Shown here in pieces: positions 10,278 to 21,151 of a stretch of 64,000 bases of DNA. The notes under the pieces were generated by a model. It was not told the origin of the DNA. It saw only the letters and a program-made list of their open reading frames with translations, and made no database searches. Source of the stretch: Saccopteryx bilineata. Taxonomy: Eukaryota; Chordata; Mammalia; Chiroptera; Emballonuridae. The stretch lies in assembly GCF_036850765.1 (NCBI RefSeq), contig NC_089492.1:202150276-202214275 (forward strand), read 5' to 3'. The first letter of the stretch is position 1, and each line of letters starts with the position of its first letter. A program made the translations under genes and the position numbers.

Positions 10278-10671
10278 TTTTATTCTTTTTTTTTTTAATT
10301 CAGTGAGAAGAGGGGAGGCAGAGAGACAGTCTCCTGCATGTGCCCAATCCGTATCCACCCAGCAAGCCCACCAGGGGCGGTGCTCTGCCTGTCTGGGGCG
10401 TAGCTCCATTGCTTATCAACTGAGCTCTTCTTAGTGCCTGAGGCAGAGGCCTTGGAGCCATCCTCAGTGCCCAGGACCAACTCTCTGAAATCCAGCCATG
10501 GTTGCCGGGGGGTGGGGGGGGGGGAGAGAGAGAGAGAAAGAAAGAAAAGCAAGATGGGGAGGGATGGAGAAGCAGATGGTTGCTTCTCTTATGTGCCTTG
10601 ACCAGGACTCAAACCCAGGACATTCACACACCCGGCCAATGCTCTACCACTGAGCCAACTGATCAGGGCCC
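10278..10671 (-). mobile_element. Older type A (Rhin-1-like) SINE close to a splice donor
   Basis: Imperfect duplication aagtatgtttctt (10263) / aaatatgtttctc (10672). The SINE starts 30 nt after the GCC2 donor at 10248. It is diverged and has a G-rich expansion at 10506-10525. Confidence 0.9.
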
Positions 10672-10704
10672 AAATATGTTTCTCTTATTTAATTCTATTG
10701 TCTT

Positions 10705-10862
10705 GCCCTGGCCGGATAGTTCAGTTGGTTAGAGCATCAACCTGGAATGCAATGGTTGGTGGTTCAATTCCCAGTCAGGGCACATACAGGAACAGGTGTT
10801 CCTGTCTCTGTCTCCTGCTCTCTCCCTTCCTCTCTCTGAAAAAAACCAACAAAATAAAACAT
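10705..10862 (+). mobile_element. Short tRNA-derived SINE (Ves-like head)
   Basis: Head gccctggccggatagttcag, B-box-like ggttcaattcccagtcaggg, then a CT-rich end without the long type A body. Duplication taattctattgtctt (10690) / ttaattctactgtctt (10863). Confidence 0.85.
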
Positions 10863-11379
10863 TAATTCTACTGTCTTGTCTTGTTAATATTACTTAAAGT
10901 ATTTGTGCTTTCTTGATCTACTCCAGTAAAGTTTCTATCACTATTCCACCCCTTTTCAAATGGAAAAATTCTCTGCAGGATGAAAGAAGAAAAAAAAATT
11001 AATTAGAATTAGTTCTGCCCTAAGCTTGAGTCAGAAATGCATGTTTGTAAGTTCTATAGTGATATTAAAAAATATGATAAATATTCTCTCACTATTCCTA
11101 AAAACAGTTTTATTCCTCTTGATAAAGTAGTAGTGCTGAATTTGCCTTCTTAAATATAGTGAAGTTTTTATATATTTTATTCCTACCTATAATGAATACT
11201 AATGTTCAGAGTTCAGATGGAATCTGTCATCTTTCTGAAGTTTCTGGATCTGGAGTAATAAAGACTAGCTGTATCCATGGTCACTGAAGATGATGTGGGT
11301 AGAAACCGCAGTCATGGTTCCTTCAAGTGGACTTCATGGTGCTGAGAGAGAGGCATCACTATAAAGGGCCAGTAGAGCC

Positions 11380-11465
11380 CAGAATCAGACTTGACTTTGA
11401 TTTTGCCAAAATCAGTTATTGACTCAGAGCTTGTTTTGTCATCTGTAAAATCTGAAAAATGATAC
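11380..11465 (+). repeat. MIR-like relic
   Basis: 'gacttgactttgattttgcc' and 'tttgtcatctgtaaaatctg' fit the 3' half of MIR. It borders a type A SINE. Confidence 0.5.
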
Positions 11466-11483
11466 ATACTCCTTTCATTTTTG

Positions 11484-11849
11484 TTTTTTTGTATTTTTCT
11501 GAAGTTAGAAGTGGGGGGCAGTCAGATAGACTCCCGCATGTGCCCGACTGGGATCCACCCGGCATGCCCACCAGGGGGCGAGGTTCTGCCCATCTGGGGC
11601 ATTGCTCTGTTGTGACCGGAGCCATTCTAGCACCTGAGGCGGAGGCCATGGAGCCATCCTCAGTGCCTGGGCCAACTTTGCTCCAATGGAGCCTTGGCTG
11701 CAGGAGGGGAAGAGAGAAATAGAGAGGAAGGAAATGAGGAGGAGTGGAGAAGCAGATGGGTGCTTCTCCTGTGTGCCCTGGCCTGGTATCGAACCTGAGA
11801 CTTCCACATGCCAGGCCGATGCTCTATTGCTGAGCCAACCGGCCAGGCC
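11484..11849 (-). mobile_element. Type A (Rhin-1-like) SINE
   Basis: Duplication ctcctttcattttt (11470) / cttctttcattttt (11850). It contains one cccaccagggggcgag unit, close to a CTCF core motif. Confidence 0.94.
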
Positions 11850-11863
11850 CTTCTTTCATTTTT

Positions 11864-12047
11864 ATTAAATATCTTATTTATTGGTTTTTAGAGAGAGAGA
11901 AAGGGGGGAGGGAGGGAGCCGGAAGCATCAACTCGTAGTAGTAATAGTTGCTTCTTATATGTGCCTTGTCTGGGAAAACTTGGAGTTTTGAACCAGTGTC
12001 CTCAGCATTCCAGGTCCACTCTTTATCCACTGTACTACCACAGGTCA
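11864..12047 (-). mobile_element. Older type B SINE abutting a type A SINE
   Basis: It has a diverged type B body ending ccactgtactaccacaggtca. Its left flank shares the ttctttcat motif with the right duplication of the SINE before it and with 12055-12063. The two insertions therefore used almost the same site. Confidence 0.8.
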
Positions 12048-12401
12048 CACAATACTTCTTTCATCTATAAGTAAAATGACACAAGCTCTTGGGACATTTA
12101 TAGAGGAGGATGAGTGATAAAACTAATAAAACAATTTATAAACAAATGCCTAACAAATTGCAGAATTGGGGCTCATAGAGCTTTTATTCAATTAGATTAT
12201 ATGCTTTACAACAGAGATTGTCTTGTTTGTGTTACATTCAACATACAACTTTTTGTGTTATGCTGACTAGAGGGATGGCAAAGAGAGTGGACCTATGTAA
12301 TATTGCAGGGTAAAATATCTATACTAAGCTATTTTTCTTATTTAGAATCTTCATCTGTAATCCTGATTTTCAAAATTAATTATTGGAACAACATCTTGCA
12401 G

Positions 12402-12541
12402 AACCTTCTTTGTGGCATGCTGAATTTACCAAAGAAGAGTTGATGCAAAAGCTCAGTTCCACCACAAAAAGTGCTGACCACTTAAACGGCTTGCTTCGGG
12501 AAACGGAAGCAACCAATGCAATCCTTATTGAGCAAATTAAG
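12402..12541 (+). CDS. GCC2: GCC2 coding exon (start of Rab-binding coiled coil)
   Basis: The acceptor is CATCTTGCAG at 12401. The exon opens (E)PSLWHAEFTKEELMQKLS and ends ETEATNAILIEQIK with a complete Lys codon, then donor GTAAGG (phase 0). Length is 140 nt. In human GCC185 the region immediately N-terminal to GRIP forms a dimeric coiled coil that binds Rab6 and Rab9 (family knowledge). This exon and the first codons of the next one match that place. The polypyrimidine tract is poor. Confidence 0.94.
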
Positions 12542-12960
12542 GTAAGGTCCAAAAACTGCCAACAAGAAAACGCACCAATTTGGCTTACTTGACCCCCTAC
12601 ACACACTTACCTAGGTTTAAAATTTCACTTCTTAGATCTAGCCATAACATCTTGATTCTTAATGATATTACATTCCTGAAATCAAGAAATATTAATTGCT
12701 TTTATATCTATTATATAAATACTATTTTAATTCCTACTTTTTCTAAGAAACTTAATGGATTTAAAAATTAGGTTATTCACAAGTCATTATTCCATATATG
12801 CTTAAATAAAACTTAAATGAGTATGGGTCCTTAAATTTAAAGATGAACCATGGATCATTTCTTACTCAGACCATTTTCCTGATAGATATGTATGGTACAG
12901 CTTTACTGTTCACAGATGGCACGATGGCGTAGAAAGCTTTTCCATCTTAGAGACACAAGG

Positions 12961-12998
12961 GTCTACCGCCGTACCACCCTGAACAGCCGGATCTCGTT
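12961..12998 (+). pseudogene. 5S rRNA fragment, tail-less retropseudogene
   Basis: gtctaccgccgtaccaccct and the following gaacagccggatctcg match the first ~37 nucleotides of vertebrate 5S rRNA (gtctac..ccataccaccctgaac..gcccgatctcg) with a few changes. A perfect 14-bp direct repeat ttagagacacaagg flanks it at 12947-12960 and 12999-13012. There is no poly-A. The rest of 5S rRNA, including its internal promoter, is absent, so it is not a functional gene. Confidence 0.85.
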
Positions 12999-13099
12999 TT
13001 AGAGACACAAGGAACAAGGGAGATTGTGGAGCAGTTGAGGATTACCTAAGTGAGATATTCCCATCCTGACTCAGTGATACATCGACTCTCCAAATATAG

Positions 13100-13620
13100 T
13101 TGTATTTGGAGAGTTGTTATTGAATAGTTCCCATGAGCCAGGCCCTGGGTTTTACATTACTGAATTTAACCCTCATAATTGTTACCAAACTCAAGGGATT
13201 TGCCACTGGGGTGCTGTCTTTAAAAAGCAAGAAGCAAGGTAGTTTTATTTACTTGCATCCAGTAAAGGAGACAAGATTCACATCCAAAGTTCTGTCTCCC
13301 AAAAGGGAGGCTAACCATGGCTTATGCACACTGTTTGGTCAATTGCATGTTGATTTCTTTTTTGCAATTGGCTACACTGATCAGGTTGGGTTCCTGTCAG
13401 ACTTATCCTGTTCATAGCTGATCTATAAAATACTGTGCTGCATTCTAACATTTAATAAGAATGGCCTAGACCTTGAGACCCTTGTCCTGTCTAACAAAAT
13501 CACTGGAGGAGAGAACCACTGAAGCTGATAAATGGTGGAGCAAAAAGTCAAACTCCTGTCTTTCTGAAAAGCACTTGCTTCTGCTCTGTACTGTTCAGGG
13601 CTACCAGCTGTCCTTGTCAA
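13100..13620 (+). repeat. MIR-like relic(s)
   Basis: 'gagccaggccctgggttttac' with 'ttaaccctcataatt' (13135-13185), and 'aaaagtcaaactcctgtctttc' (13540-13570), match pieces of MIR. The middle part is unassigned. The stretch 13620-14030 shows nothing I recognise. Confidence 0.45.
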
Positions 13621-14047
13621 AATAATTTTTTAATACTGAGTTATTCAGTTATTTACAGTACATTATATATGTTATGACATCCCATTACTAAATACTTTAG
13701 TATGAATGTCTATAAAAAACATCTTCCCTCACAGTCACAACATTATCACATTCTAACAAATCACTAACTAGCTCACTGAACCTAAGTGACTAAATAATTT
13801 ATTTCCACATATATACATTCTCACATGATTTCTTAGACTTTATTGTACTTATTTTAAATGACCTTGGGCCTTAGGACAGAGTTGGCTAACTTCCCTGAAC
13901 AAGTGGAAGTGACTAAATAAAACTGTATTTTTTTGTTTTAATTCAGAAATCTTTCTCAGAGACTAATAATGCCCTACCATCTTCTTCATAGCGTGTGCTC
14001 CATTTTTCTGGCAGTACAGGGAGTTTTTCCAGTTCTGTAGGTTTGTT

Positions 14048-14472
14048 CTTTTTTTCTTTTTGTGGCAGAGACAGAAAGAGAGAGAAGAGACAGAAAGAAG
14101 AACAGATAGGGACAGACAGACAGGAAGGGAGAGAGATGAGAATCATCAATTCTTCCTTGTGGCCCCTTGGTTGTTCATTGATTGATTTCTCATATGTACC
14201 TTGACCAGGGGGCTACAGCAGAGTGAGTGACCCCTTGCTCAAGCCAGTGACCTTGGGCTTAAGTCAGCAATGCTGGGCTTCAAGCCAGTGACCGTTGTGC
14301 TCATGCCAGTGACCATGGGGTCATGTCTGTGATCCCACGCTCAAGCCAACGACTTCATGCTCAAGCTGGATGAGCTCGCACTGAAGACAGATGGGCCCAC
14401 ACTCAAGCCAGTGACCTTGAGGTTTCGTACTTGGGTTCTCTGTGTCCCAATCTGTGCCACCACTTGGTCAGG
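14048..14472 (-). mobile_element. Type C SINE, longest copy
   Basis: Duplication ctgtaggtttgtt at 14035-14047 and 14473-14485. The repeated 'tcaagccagtgacc' motif is present in about seven degenerate units, more than in the other type C copies. Confidence 0.92.
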
Positions 14473-14485
14473 CTGTAGGTTTGTT

Positions 14486-15269
14486 TTTAAGTTGAATTTG
14501 TATGTAAGTTGGAATAGGTACTTTTACCTAGTAAATGTAACTTAGATCGATGTTTGTCTTAACATAGTATTTATTTTTACCTTTCTGTTCACATAAATAC
14601 TTAAACATTTTTGAACCTACTAAACTTATCTTGTTTGTAACCCAGGGACTGCCAGTATTTTAGATTGTCTTACCTTCCAGAATTTTCACTCTGTCATAAA
14701 CTTGACTTTCTTTTTTGGTTGACTTCCATTTATCATGTAAACATATTTTTATTGTGTACATCTCCACTGCCTGAGGTTCTGGACAGGGAAAGGGATCAGT
14801 GCTGGATACAGATGTTCACCTCAGCCCCTGCTTAGACTCTGCTTGCACTCCTTCCAGTGTGTTTGGTAACCCAGAGCCTTGAGCCGCCTGGCTTAGTTTG
14901 TATAGAGAGTAAAAAGTGGGGGGAGCAACATGGTACCCACATATGTAGACTTCACGTAGTCCTCAGTTTTTATACCTGGTTTTAGATGATAACCTGGACT
15001 CATGAGCAGAAGATTCTTTTTCTGTGGGACCCATTCTCTCTTGCCTGTGGTACATGGTCAGCAGCCGAACTGAGTCACACTTCATGTCTCCCATCTTCTG
15101 GGAATTTTTTGACATTTCTTATCTTCATGTTTCTCCTCTCCTTGAGTCTCCTTTGTTGTCATTTTGTGGGGCATTTCAAGGGGAAAAAAAGAAAAATGCA
15201 TGTGTTCAGCCTTCCGTATTTAACCAGAAGCTCTTAAAACCTACTTTTAAATCATTTCTCTAATACAAG
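14486..15269 (+). other. GCC2 intron, no recognised feature
   Basis: Two overlapping open frames near 15000-15260 lack splice or family support. I see no RNA or repeat here. Confidence 0.6.
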
Positions 15270-15471
15270 CTTCTCAAAAGTGAAATTAGAAGATTGGAAA
15301 GAAATCAAGAGCGAGAGAAGTCTGTAGCTAACCTGGAGTACTTGAAGAATGTCTTGCTGCAGTTCATCTTCCTAAAGCCAGGCAGTGAAAGGGAGAGACT
15401 TCTTCCGGTCATAGACACCATGCTGCAGCTCAGCCCTGAAGAAAAGGGAAGACTTGCTGCTATTGCGCAAG
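15270..15471 (+). CDS. GCC2: GCC2 coding exon with the GRIP domain
   Basis: The acceptor is CTAATACAAG at 15269. The exon reads LLKSEIRRLERNQEREKSVA, then the GRIP core beginning NLEYLKNVLLQFIFLKPGSE and ending EEKGRLAAIAQ plus one base, with donor GTAGGT at 15472. Length is 202 nt, leaving in phase 1. GRIP domains target golgins to the trans-Golgi by binding Arl1-GTP. The conserved Tyr (in EYLKNVLL) that is needed for this is present. Reading past the donor gives Gly-Arg and a TGA at 15477-15479, so intron retention would yield a protein with an almost complete GRIP but without the usual short tail. Confidence 0.95.
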
Positions 15472-15586
15472 GTAGGTGACGCAGTCTTAAAACTTCTCTT
15501 TTATAACTTATACTAAATATTGTCTTGTGGCTGAAACTATTTGTGTACTTATAATTCTTTTCATAACATTATGACTTGAATTATTA

Positions 15587-15946
15587 TTTTTTCTAAAGTG
15601 AGAAGGTTGGGGGAGGCAGACAGACAGACTTCCACATGCTCCAGACTGGGATCCACCTGGCATGCCTACCAGGGGATGATGCTCTGCTCATCTGGGGTGT
15701 TGCTCCGCTGCAATCACAATCAGAGCCATTCTAGTGCCTGAAGCAGAGGCCATGGAGCCATCCTCAGCACCCCAGCTAACTTTGCTCCAATGGAGCCTTG
15801 GCTGTGGTAGGGGAAGAGAGAGACAGAGAGGAAGGGGGGAAGGGTGGATAAGCAGATGGGCACTTCTCCTGTGTGCCCTGGCTGGGAATTGAACCCGGGA
15901 CTTCCACATGGGCTGATGCTCTACCGCTGACTGAGCCAGCCAAGGC
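15587..15946 (-). mobile_element. Type A (Rhin-1-like) SINE
   Basis: Duplication cttgaattatt at 15575-15585 and 15947-15957. The tRNA-like head is at the right (gccagccaaggcc). It lies about 115 nt after the GRIP-exon donor. Confidence 0.93.
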
Positions 15947-16095
15947 CTTGAATTATTTTTAAAATTTTGTTTATTTGGATGAGTTCTATAAAATGTATAA
16001 CCCATAACTAGATTTGAAAAGCTGACTTTTTAACTGTACAGCAACTCTAGTACATTTATATACAATATGCAGCAAAAAGTGCAATATAATGTTTG

Positions 16096-16340
16096 CTTTT
16101 GTCAACTGATGGACATTGGCACCAATTTAGTGCCAACAAGATCCCCAATTTAGTGTGCAGGGAAGAAGGAAACTTTATTCAGTGCAAAAAAGCTCAATTG
16201 TGACACAGCACAATGGGGAAATAAATGTGGCTATGAGGCAACCCTGGGGCCAGGCCTCTCTCCAACTACACAGCTCTGCTCTGCTCCTTGCTGGTCTACT
16301 TTGAACTGTCTGCTCTGTCCTGCCCTGCCTGGCCAGGGGC
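16096..16340 (-). repeat. LTR-like repeat, copy 2
   Basis: It aligns with 1030-1260: palindrome TTGGCACCAATTTAGTGCCAA, GGAAACTTTATTC, CTCAATTG and a CT-rich end. CTTTATT gives AATAAAG on the - strand, a typical LTR polyadenylation signal. No internal retroviral sequence sits between or beside the two copies, so both look like solo LTRs or fragments. Confidence 0.55.
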
Positions 16341-16344
16341 CTGG

Positions 16345-16435
16345 TTAATGTGGTGTATTACATTGATTGATTTGTGGATGTTGAACCATCCCTGTACTCC
16401 TGGAATGAATCCCAATTTATTTTGATGTATTATTA
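16345..16435 (-). mobile_element. Old L1 (L1-W), left part
   Basis: 'ttgattgatttgtggatgtt' and 'cctggaatgaatccca' correspond to the L1 ORF2 reverse-transcriptase region in reverse. It is interrupted at atgtattatt (16426-16435) by L1-X and resumes at 36143. Confidence 0.8.
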
Positions 16436-19400
16436 TTATTTTTTTATTGATTTTAATTTATTGTATTTACATAGATTCTAGTGTTGACCCAAATGCATGC
16501 TCCCTTCCTCTGTATTCCCCTCAACATTTCCCTTGACACCCTCCCCACTTCACCCTCCCCCCTTCCCTTCAGGATTATCCCATCCTATCATCCCCTTTCC
16601 CTCTGTCCTCTTTTCCTCTGGTCCCTTTGATCCCTCCTCTGTCTCAGTTCCATTCCTCAGTTCATTGGATTCCTCAAATGAGTGAGGTCATATGATATTT
16701 TTCTTTTTCTGCCTCCTTATTTCACTTAACATAATAGTTTCCAGGTTCATCCATGTTGTCGCAGAAGTAAGATTACCTTCTTTTTCATGGCCCCATAGTA
16801 TTCCATTGTATATATGTATCACAGCTTTTTAATCCACTCGTCCACTGACAGACACTTGGGCTGTTTCCATTTCTTGGCTATTGTGAACAATGCTGCCATG
16901 AACATGAGGGTGCATTTCTCCTTTTGAATCAGTGCTATGGTGTTCTTGGGATATATTCCTAAAAGTGGGATGGCTGGGTCAAAAGGCAGTTTGATTTTTA
17001 ATGTTTTGAGGCATCTGTATACTGTTTTTCACAGTGGCTGCACCAGTCTGCATTCCCACCAGCAGTGCCGGAGGGTTCCCTTTTCTCCACATCCTCGCCA
17101 GCACTTACTCTGTGTTGTTTTGTTAATGATCGCCATTCTGACTGATGTGAGGTGATATCTCATTGTGGTTTTAATTTGCATTTCTCTAGTGATTAGTGAT
17201 GTTGAACATTTTTTCATCTGCCTGTTGGCCATCTGTATGTCCTCTTTGGAGAAGTGTCTATTCATTTCTTTTGCCCATTTTTGATTGGATTGTTTATCTT
17301 CCTGGTGTTGAGTTTTACAAGTTCTTTATACATTTTGGTTATTAATCCCTTATCAGATGTATTGTTAAATATGTTCTCCCATTGTGTGGTTTGTCTTTTT
17401 ATTCTGTTCTTATTGTCTTTAGCTGTGCAAATGTTTTTAGTTTGATGTAGTCCCATTTGTTCATCCTGTCCTTTATTTCATTTGCCTGTGGAGATAAATC
17501 AGCAAATATATTGCTGAGAGAGATGTCGGAGAACTTACTGCCTATGTTTTCTTCTAAGATGATTATGGTTTCACGACTTACATTTAAGTCTTTTATCCGT
17601 TTTGAGTTTATTTTTGTGAGTGGTGTAAGTTGGTGGTCTAGTTTCATATTTTTGCAAATACCTGTCCAATTTTCCCAACACCTTTTGTTAAAGAGGTTGT
17701 CTTTACTCCATTATATGCTCTTACCTCCTTTGTCAAATATCAATTGACCATAAAGGTGTGGGTTTATTTCTGGGTTCTCTGTTTTGTTCCATTGATCTGT
17801 ATGCCTGTTCTTATGCCAGTACCATGCTGTTTTGAGTACAATGGCCTTGTAGTATAACTTGGTATCAGGAAGTGTGATACCAACCACTTTATTCTTCTTT
17901 ATCAAGATTTCTGAGGCTATTTGTGTTATTTTTAGGTTCCATACAAGTTTTTGGAATATGTGTTCTATATCTTTGAAGTATGACATTGGTATTTTAATAG
18001 GAATTGCATTGAATTTATAGATTGCTTTGGGTAGTATAGACATTTTAATGATGTTTATTCTTTCTTTCCATGAACACGGTATGTGCTTGCACTTGTTTGT
18101 ATCTTCCTTGATTTCTTTTATCAATGTTTTATAATTTTACGAGTACATTCTTTAACCTCCTTGATTATATTTAATCCTAGGTACTTTATTTTTTTGGTTG
18201 CAATAGTGAAGGAGATTGTTTCCTTAATTTCTCTTTCTGACAGTTCATTGTTGGTGTATAAAAATGCCTCTGATTTCTGAGTATTAATTTTATATCCTGC
18301 CACCTTGCTGAATTCATTTTTTAGGTCCAGTAGTTTTTTGACTGAGACTTTTAAGGTTTTCTATATACAATATCATATCATCTGCAAATAATGATAGTTT
18401 TACTTCTTTTCCAGTTTGGATGCTTTTTATTTCTTCTTCTTGTTTGATTGCTGTGGCTAGGACTTCCAGAACTATGTTGAATAAGAGTGGTGAAAGGGGG
18501 CACTCCTGCCTTGTTCCTGATCTTAAGGGTATTGCTTTTAATATTTGCCCATTGAGTATGATGTTGGCTGTGGGTTTGTCATAGATGGCCTTTATCATGT
18601 TGAGGTATGTTCCTGTATTCCCACTTTGCTGAGAGTTTTGATCATACATGGGTGCTGGATTTTATCAAATGCTTTTTCTGCATCTATTGGTATTATCATG
18701 TGTTTTTTCTCCTTCCTTTTGTTTATGTGATGAATCAAATTGATTGATTTGCAAATATTGTAGCAGAATAAATCCCACTTGATCATGATATATGATTTTT
18801 TTCATGTATTGCTGGATCTGATTTGCCCATATTTTGTTGAGAATATTAACATCTCTAAATTCATCAGGGATATTGGCCTATAGTTTTCTTTCTTTGTATT
18901 GTCTTTGCCTGATTTTGGAATCAGAATTATGCTGCCTTGTAAAAGGAGTTTGGAAGTCTTTTCTTCTCTTGAATTTTTTGATGTAGCTTGAGAAGGATAG
19001 GAGTTAGTTCTTCTTTGAATAGTTGGTAGATTTTGCCTGCGAAGCTCTCTGGCCCAGGGCTTTTGTTTGTTGGGAGTTTGTTGATAACTGTTTCGATCTC
19101 AGTTGTTGTAATCCTTCTGTTTAGGTTTTCTGATTTTTCCAGATTGATTTTTGAAAGATTATATGTTTTAAGGAATTTGTCCATTTCACCTAGGGTATCT
19201 AATTTTTTGGCATACAGTTCTTCAGAGTATTTTCTTACAATCCTTTGTATTTCTGCTGTGTCAGTTGTTATTTCTTCACTCTCATTTCTAATTTTATTTA
19301 TTTGAGTCCTGTCTATTTTTTTCTTGGTGAGTTTGGTTAAATGTTTATTGATCTTGTTTACCTTTTCAAAGAACCAGCTCTGTGTTTCATTGATCCTCTG

Positions 19401-19445
19401 TATTTTTTTTAAGCCTCTATTTCATTTATTTCTGCTCTGATCTTT

Positions 19446-19820
19446 TTTTTTTTTTTCTATATTTTTCTGAAGCCAGAAACGGGGAGAGACAATCAGACAG
19501 ACACCCACATGCGCCCGACCGGGATCCACCCGGCACACCCACCAGGGGGCGACGCTCTGCCCCTCCGGAGGGTCGCTCTGTTGCGACCAAAGCCACTCTA
19601 GCGCCTGGGGCAGAGTCCGAGGAGCCATCCCCAGCGCCCGGGCCATCTTTGCTCCAGTGGAGCCTAGGCTGCGGGAGGGGAAGAGAGAGACAGAGAGGAA
19701 GGAGAGGGGGAGGGGTGGAGAAGCAGATGGGCGCTTCTCCTGTGTGCCCTGGCCGGGAATCGAACCCAGGACTTCTGCATGCCAGGCCGACGCTCTACAC
19801 TGAGCCATCCGGCCAGGGCC
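19446..19820 (-). mobile_element. Type A (Rhin-1-like) SINE in L1-X
   Basis: Duplication tctgctctgatcttt at 19431 and 19823. It contains one cccaccagggggcgacgc unit (CTCF-like). It is well preserved, so much younger than its L1 host. Confidence 0.95.
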
Positions 19821-20548
19821 AATCTGCTCTGATCTTTATCATTTCCTTCCTTCTACTTCCTGTGGCTTTACTTGCTGTTCTTTTTCTAGTTCTTTTAGAT
19901 GCAAGGTTAAGTTGGTTATTTGAGCTTTATCTCGTTTCTTGAGGTATGTCTGTAATGCTATGAACTTCCCTCTCGAGACTCCTTTTACTGTGTCCCATAA
20001 ATTTTCAGTTGTATGGTCGTTTTAATTCCATTCTAGGAATTTTATTATTTCTTCTTTGACCTCATTGTTAACCCATTCATTATTTAATAACATGTTTAGT
20101 TTCCAAGTGTTTGAGTATTTTTTAATTTTTCTGATGTAGTTGTTTTCTAGTTTCATGCCATTGTGATCAGAGAAGATACTTGATATGATACTTCTTAAAT
20201 TATTTTAGGCCTGTTTTGTGCCCTAACATGTGGTCTGCCCTAGAGAATGTACCATGAACTCTTGAAAAGAATGTATATTCTGCTGTTTCAGGGTGAAAAG
20301 TTTTGAAGATATCTATTAAATCTAGTTGATCTAGTGTGTCCTTTAGTCTGCTGTTTCTTTGTTAATTTTCTTTCTTGGGGATCTGTCTAGTGATGTTAAT
20401 GGGGTATTGAAATCCCCTACTATTAATGCTGTTGATCTTGCCTTTTATGTCCACCAAAGTCTTGCCTTTTATGTCCTCCAAAGTCTATTTTATATATAAA
20501 TATTTAGGTGCTCCTATATTAGGTGCATAGATATGTATAATGATTATA

Positions 20549-21151
20549 CAGTGTGTCCATAAAGTCATGATGCACTTTTGACCAGTCACAGGAAAGCAAC
20601 AAAAGATGATAGAAATGTGAAATCTGCACCAAATAAAAGGAAAACCCTCCCAGTTTCTGTAGGATGATGTGGCAGCATGTGTGCATGCACAGATGATGAT
20701 GTTACACCGTGTATACAGCGGAGCAGCCCACGGCCATGCCAGTCGAGATGTGGACGGTACAGAGGAGAGTTCAGTGGGTTCTGTGGCTCGCTAAATTTGA
20801 ATCTGTGACCAAAGTGCAACGTGAATATCGGCGCATTTATAATGAAGCGCCACCACATAGGAATAACATTACTTGGTGTGGGATAAGCAGTTGAAGGAAA
20901 CCGTCAGTTTGGTGGAGAAACCCCGTTCTGGTAGGCCATCAGTCAGTCAGTGATGAGTCTGTAGAGGTTATACGGGCTAGCTACTTAAGGAACCCTAAAA
21001 AATCTGTGTGTGAGCCCACATCAAACTGCACTGAATAAGTATGAAACTGGGAGAGTTTTTTTTTTATTTGGTGCAGATTTCACATTTCTGTCATCTTTTG
21101 TTGCTTTCCTGTGACCGGTCAAAAGTGCACCATGACTTTTTGGACACACTG
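20549..21151 (+). mobile_element. Mariner/Tc1-type DNA transposon, 603 bp, long inverted repeats
   Basis: The left end CAGTGTGTCCATAAAGTCAT and the right end ...GTCCAAAAAGT in reverse form inverted repeats of about 105 bases with few mismatches. TA duplications are at 20547-20548 and 21152-21153. L1-X sequence continues on both sides of the TA. The interior holds only the N-terminal DNA-binding part of a transposase; the DDE catalytic region is gone, so it is non-autonomous. Confidence 0.88.
20700..21050 (+). pseudogene. Mariner transposase N-terminal remnant
   Basis: Reading + with frame changes, the recognisable words are VQWVLWLAKFESVTKVQREY, then APPHRNNIT, then VEKPRSGRPS. This is the helix-turn-helix/paired-like start of a Tc1/mariner-type transposase, including the GRPS motif. 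The frame breaks around 20880, and the sequence runs straight into the right inverted repeat, so the catalytic half has been deleted. Confidence 0.75.

Larger units (their letters stand above)
1..15471 (+). other. GCC2: GCC2 gene, 3' portion (seven coding exons)
   Basis: The seven exons between 1 and 15471 splice into one open frame with matching phases (0, 2, 2, 1, 1, 0, 1). The product is a heptad-rich coiled coil that ends in a GRIP domain. I recognise it as the C-terminal part of GCC2/GCC185, a trans-Golgi-network golgin that tethers endosome-derived vesicles and binds Rab6, Arl1 and CLASPs (family knowledge). The upstream exons (most of the ~1,680-residue protein) lie before the window. 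The expected last exon, a Ser/Trp-rich tail of about 22 residues, was not found up to 64000. GRIP exons of GCC2 type also occur in primate RGPD genes, but the coiled-coil exons upstream of GRIP here argue for GCC2 itself. Confidence 0.93.

Noticed and set aside
14986..15263. Two overlapping + frames just upstream of the GRIP exon
   Set aside because: No splice acceptor joins them to GCC2, and the reading frame of the neighbouring exons is complete without them.
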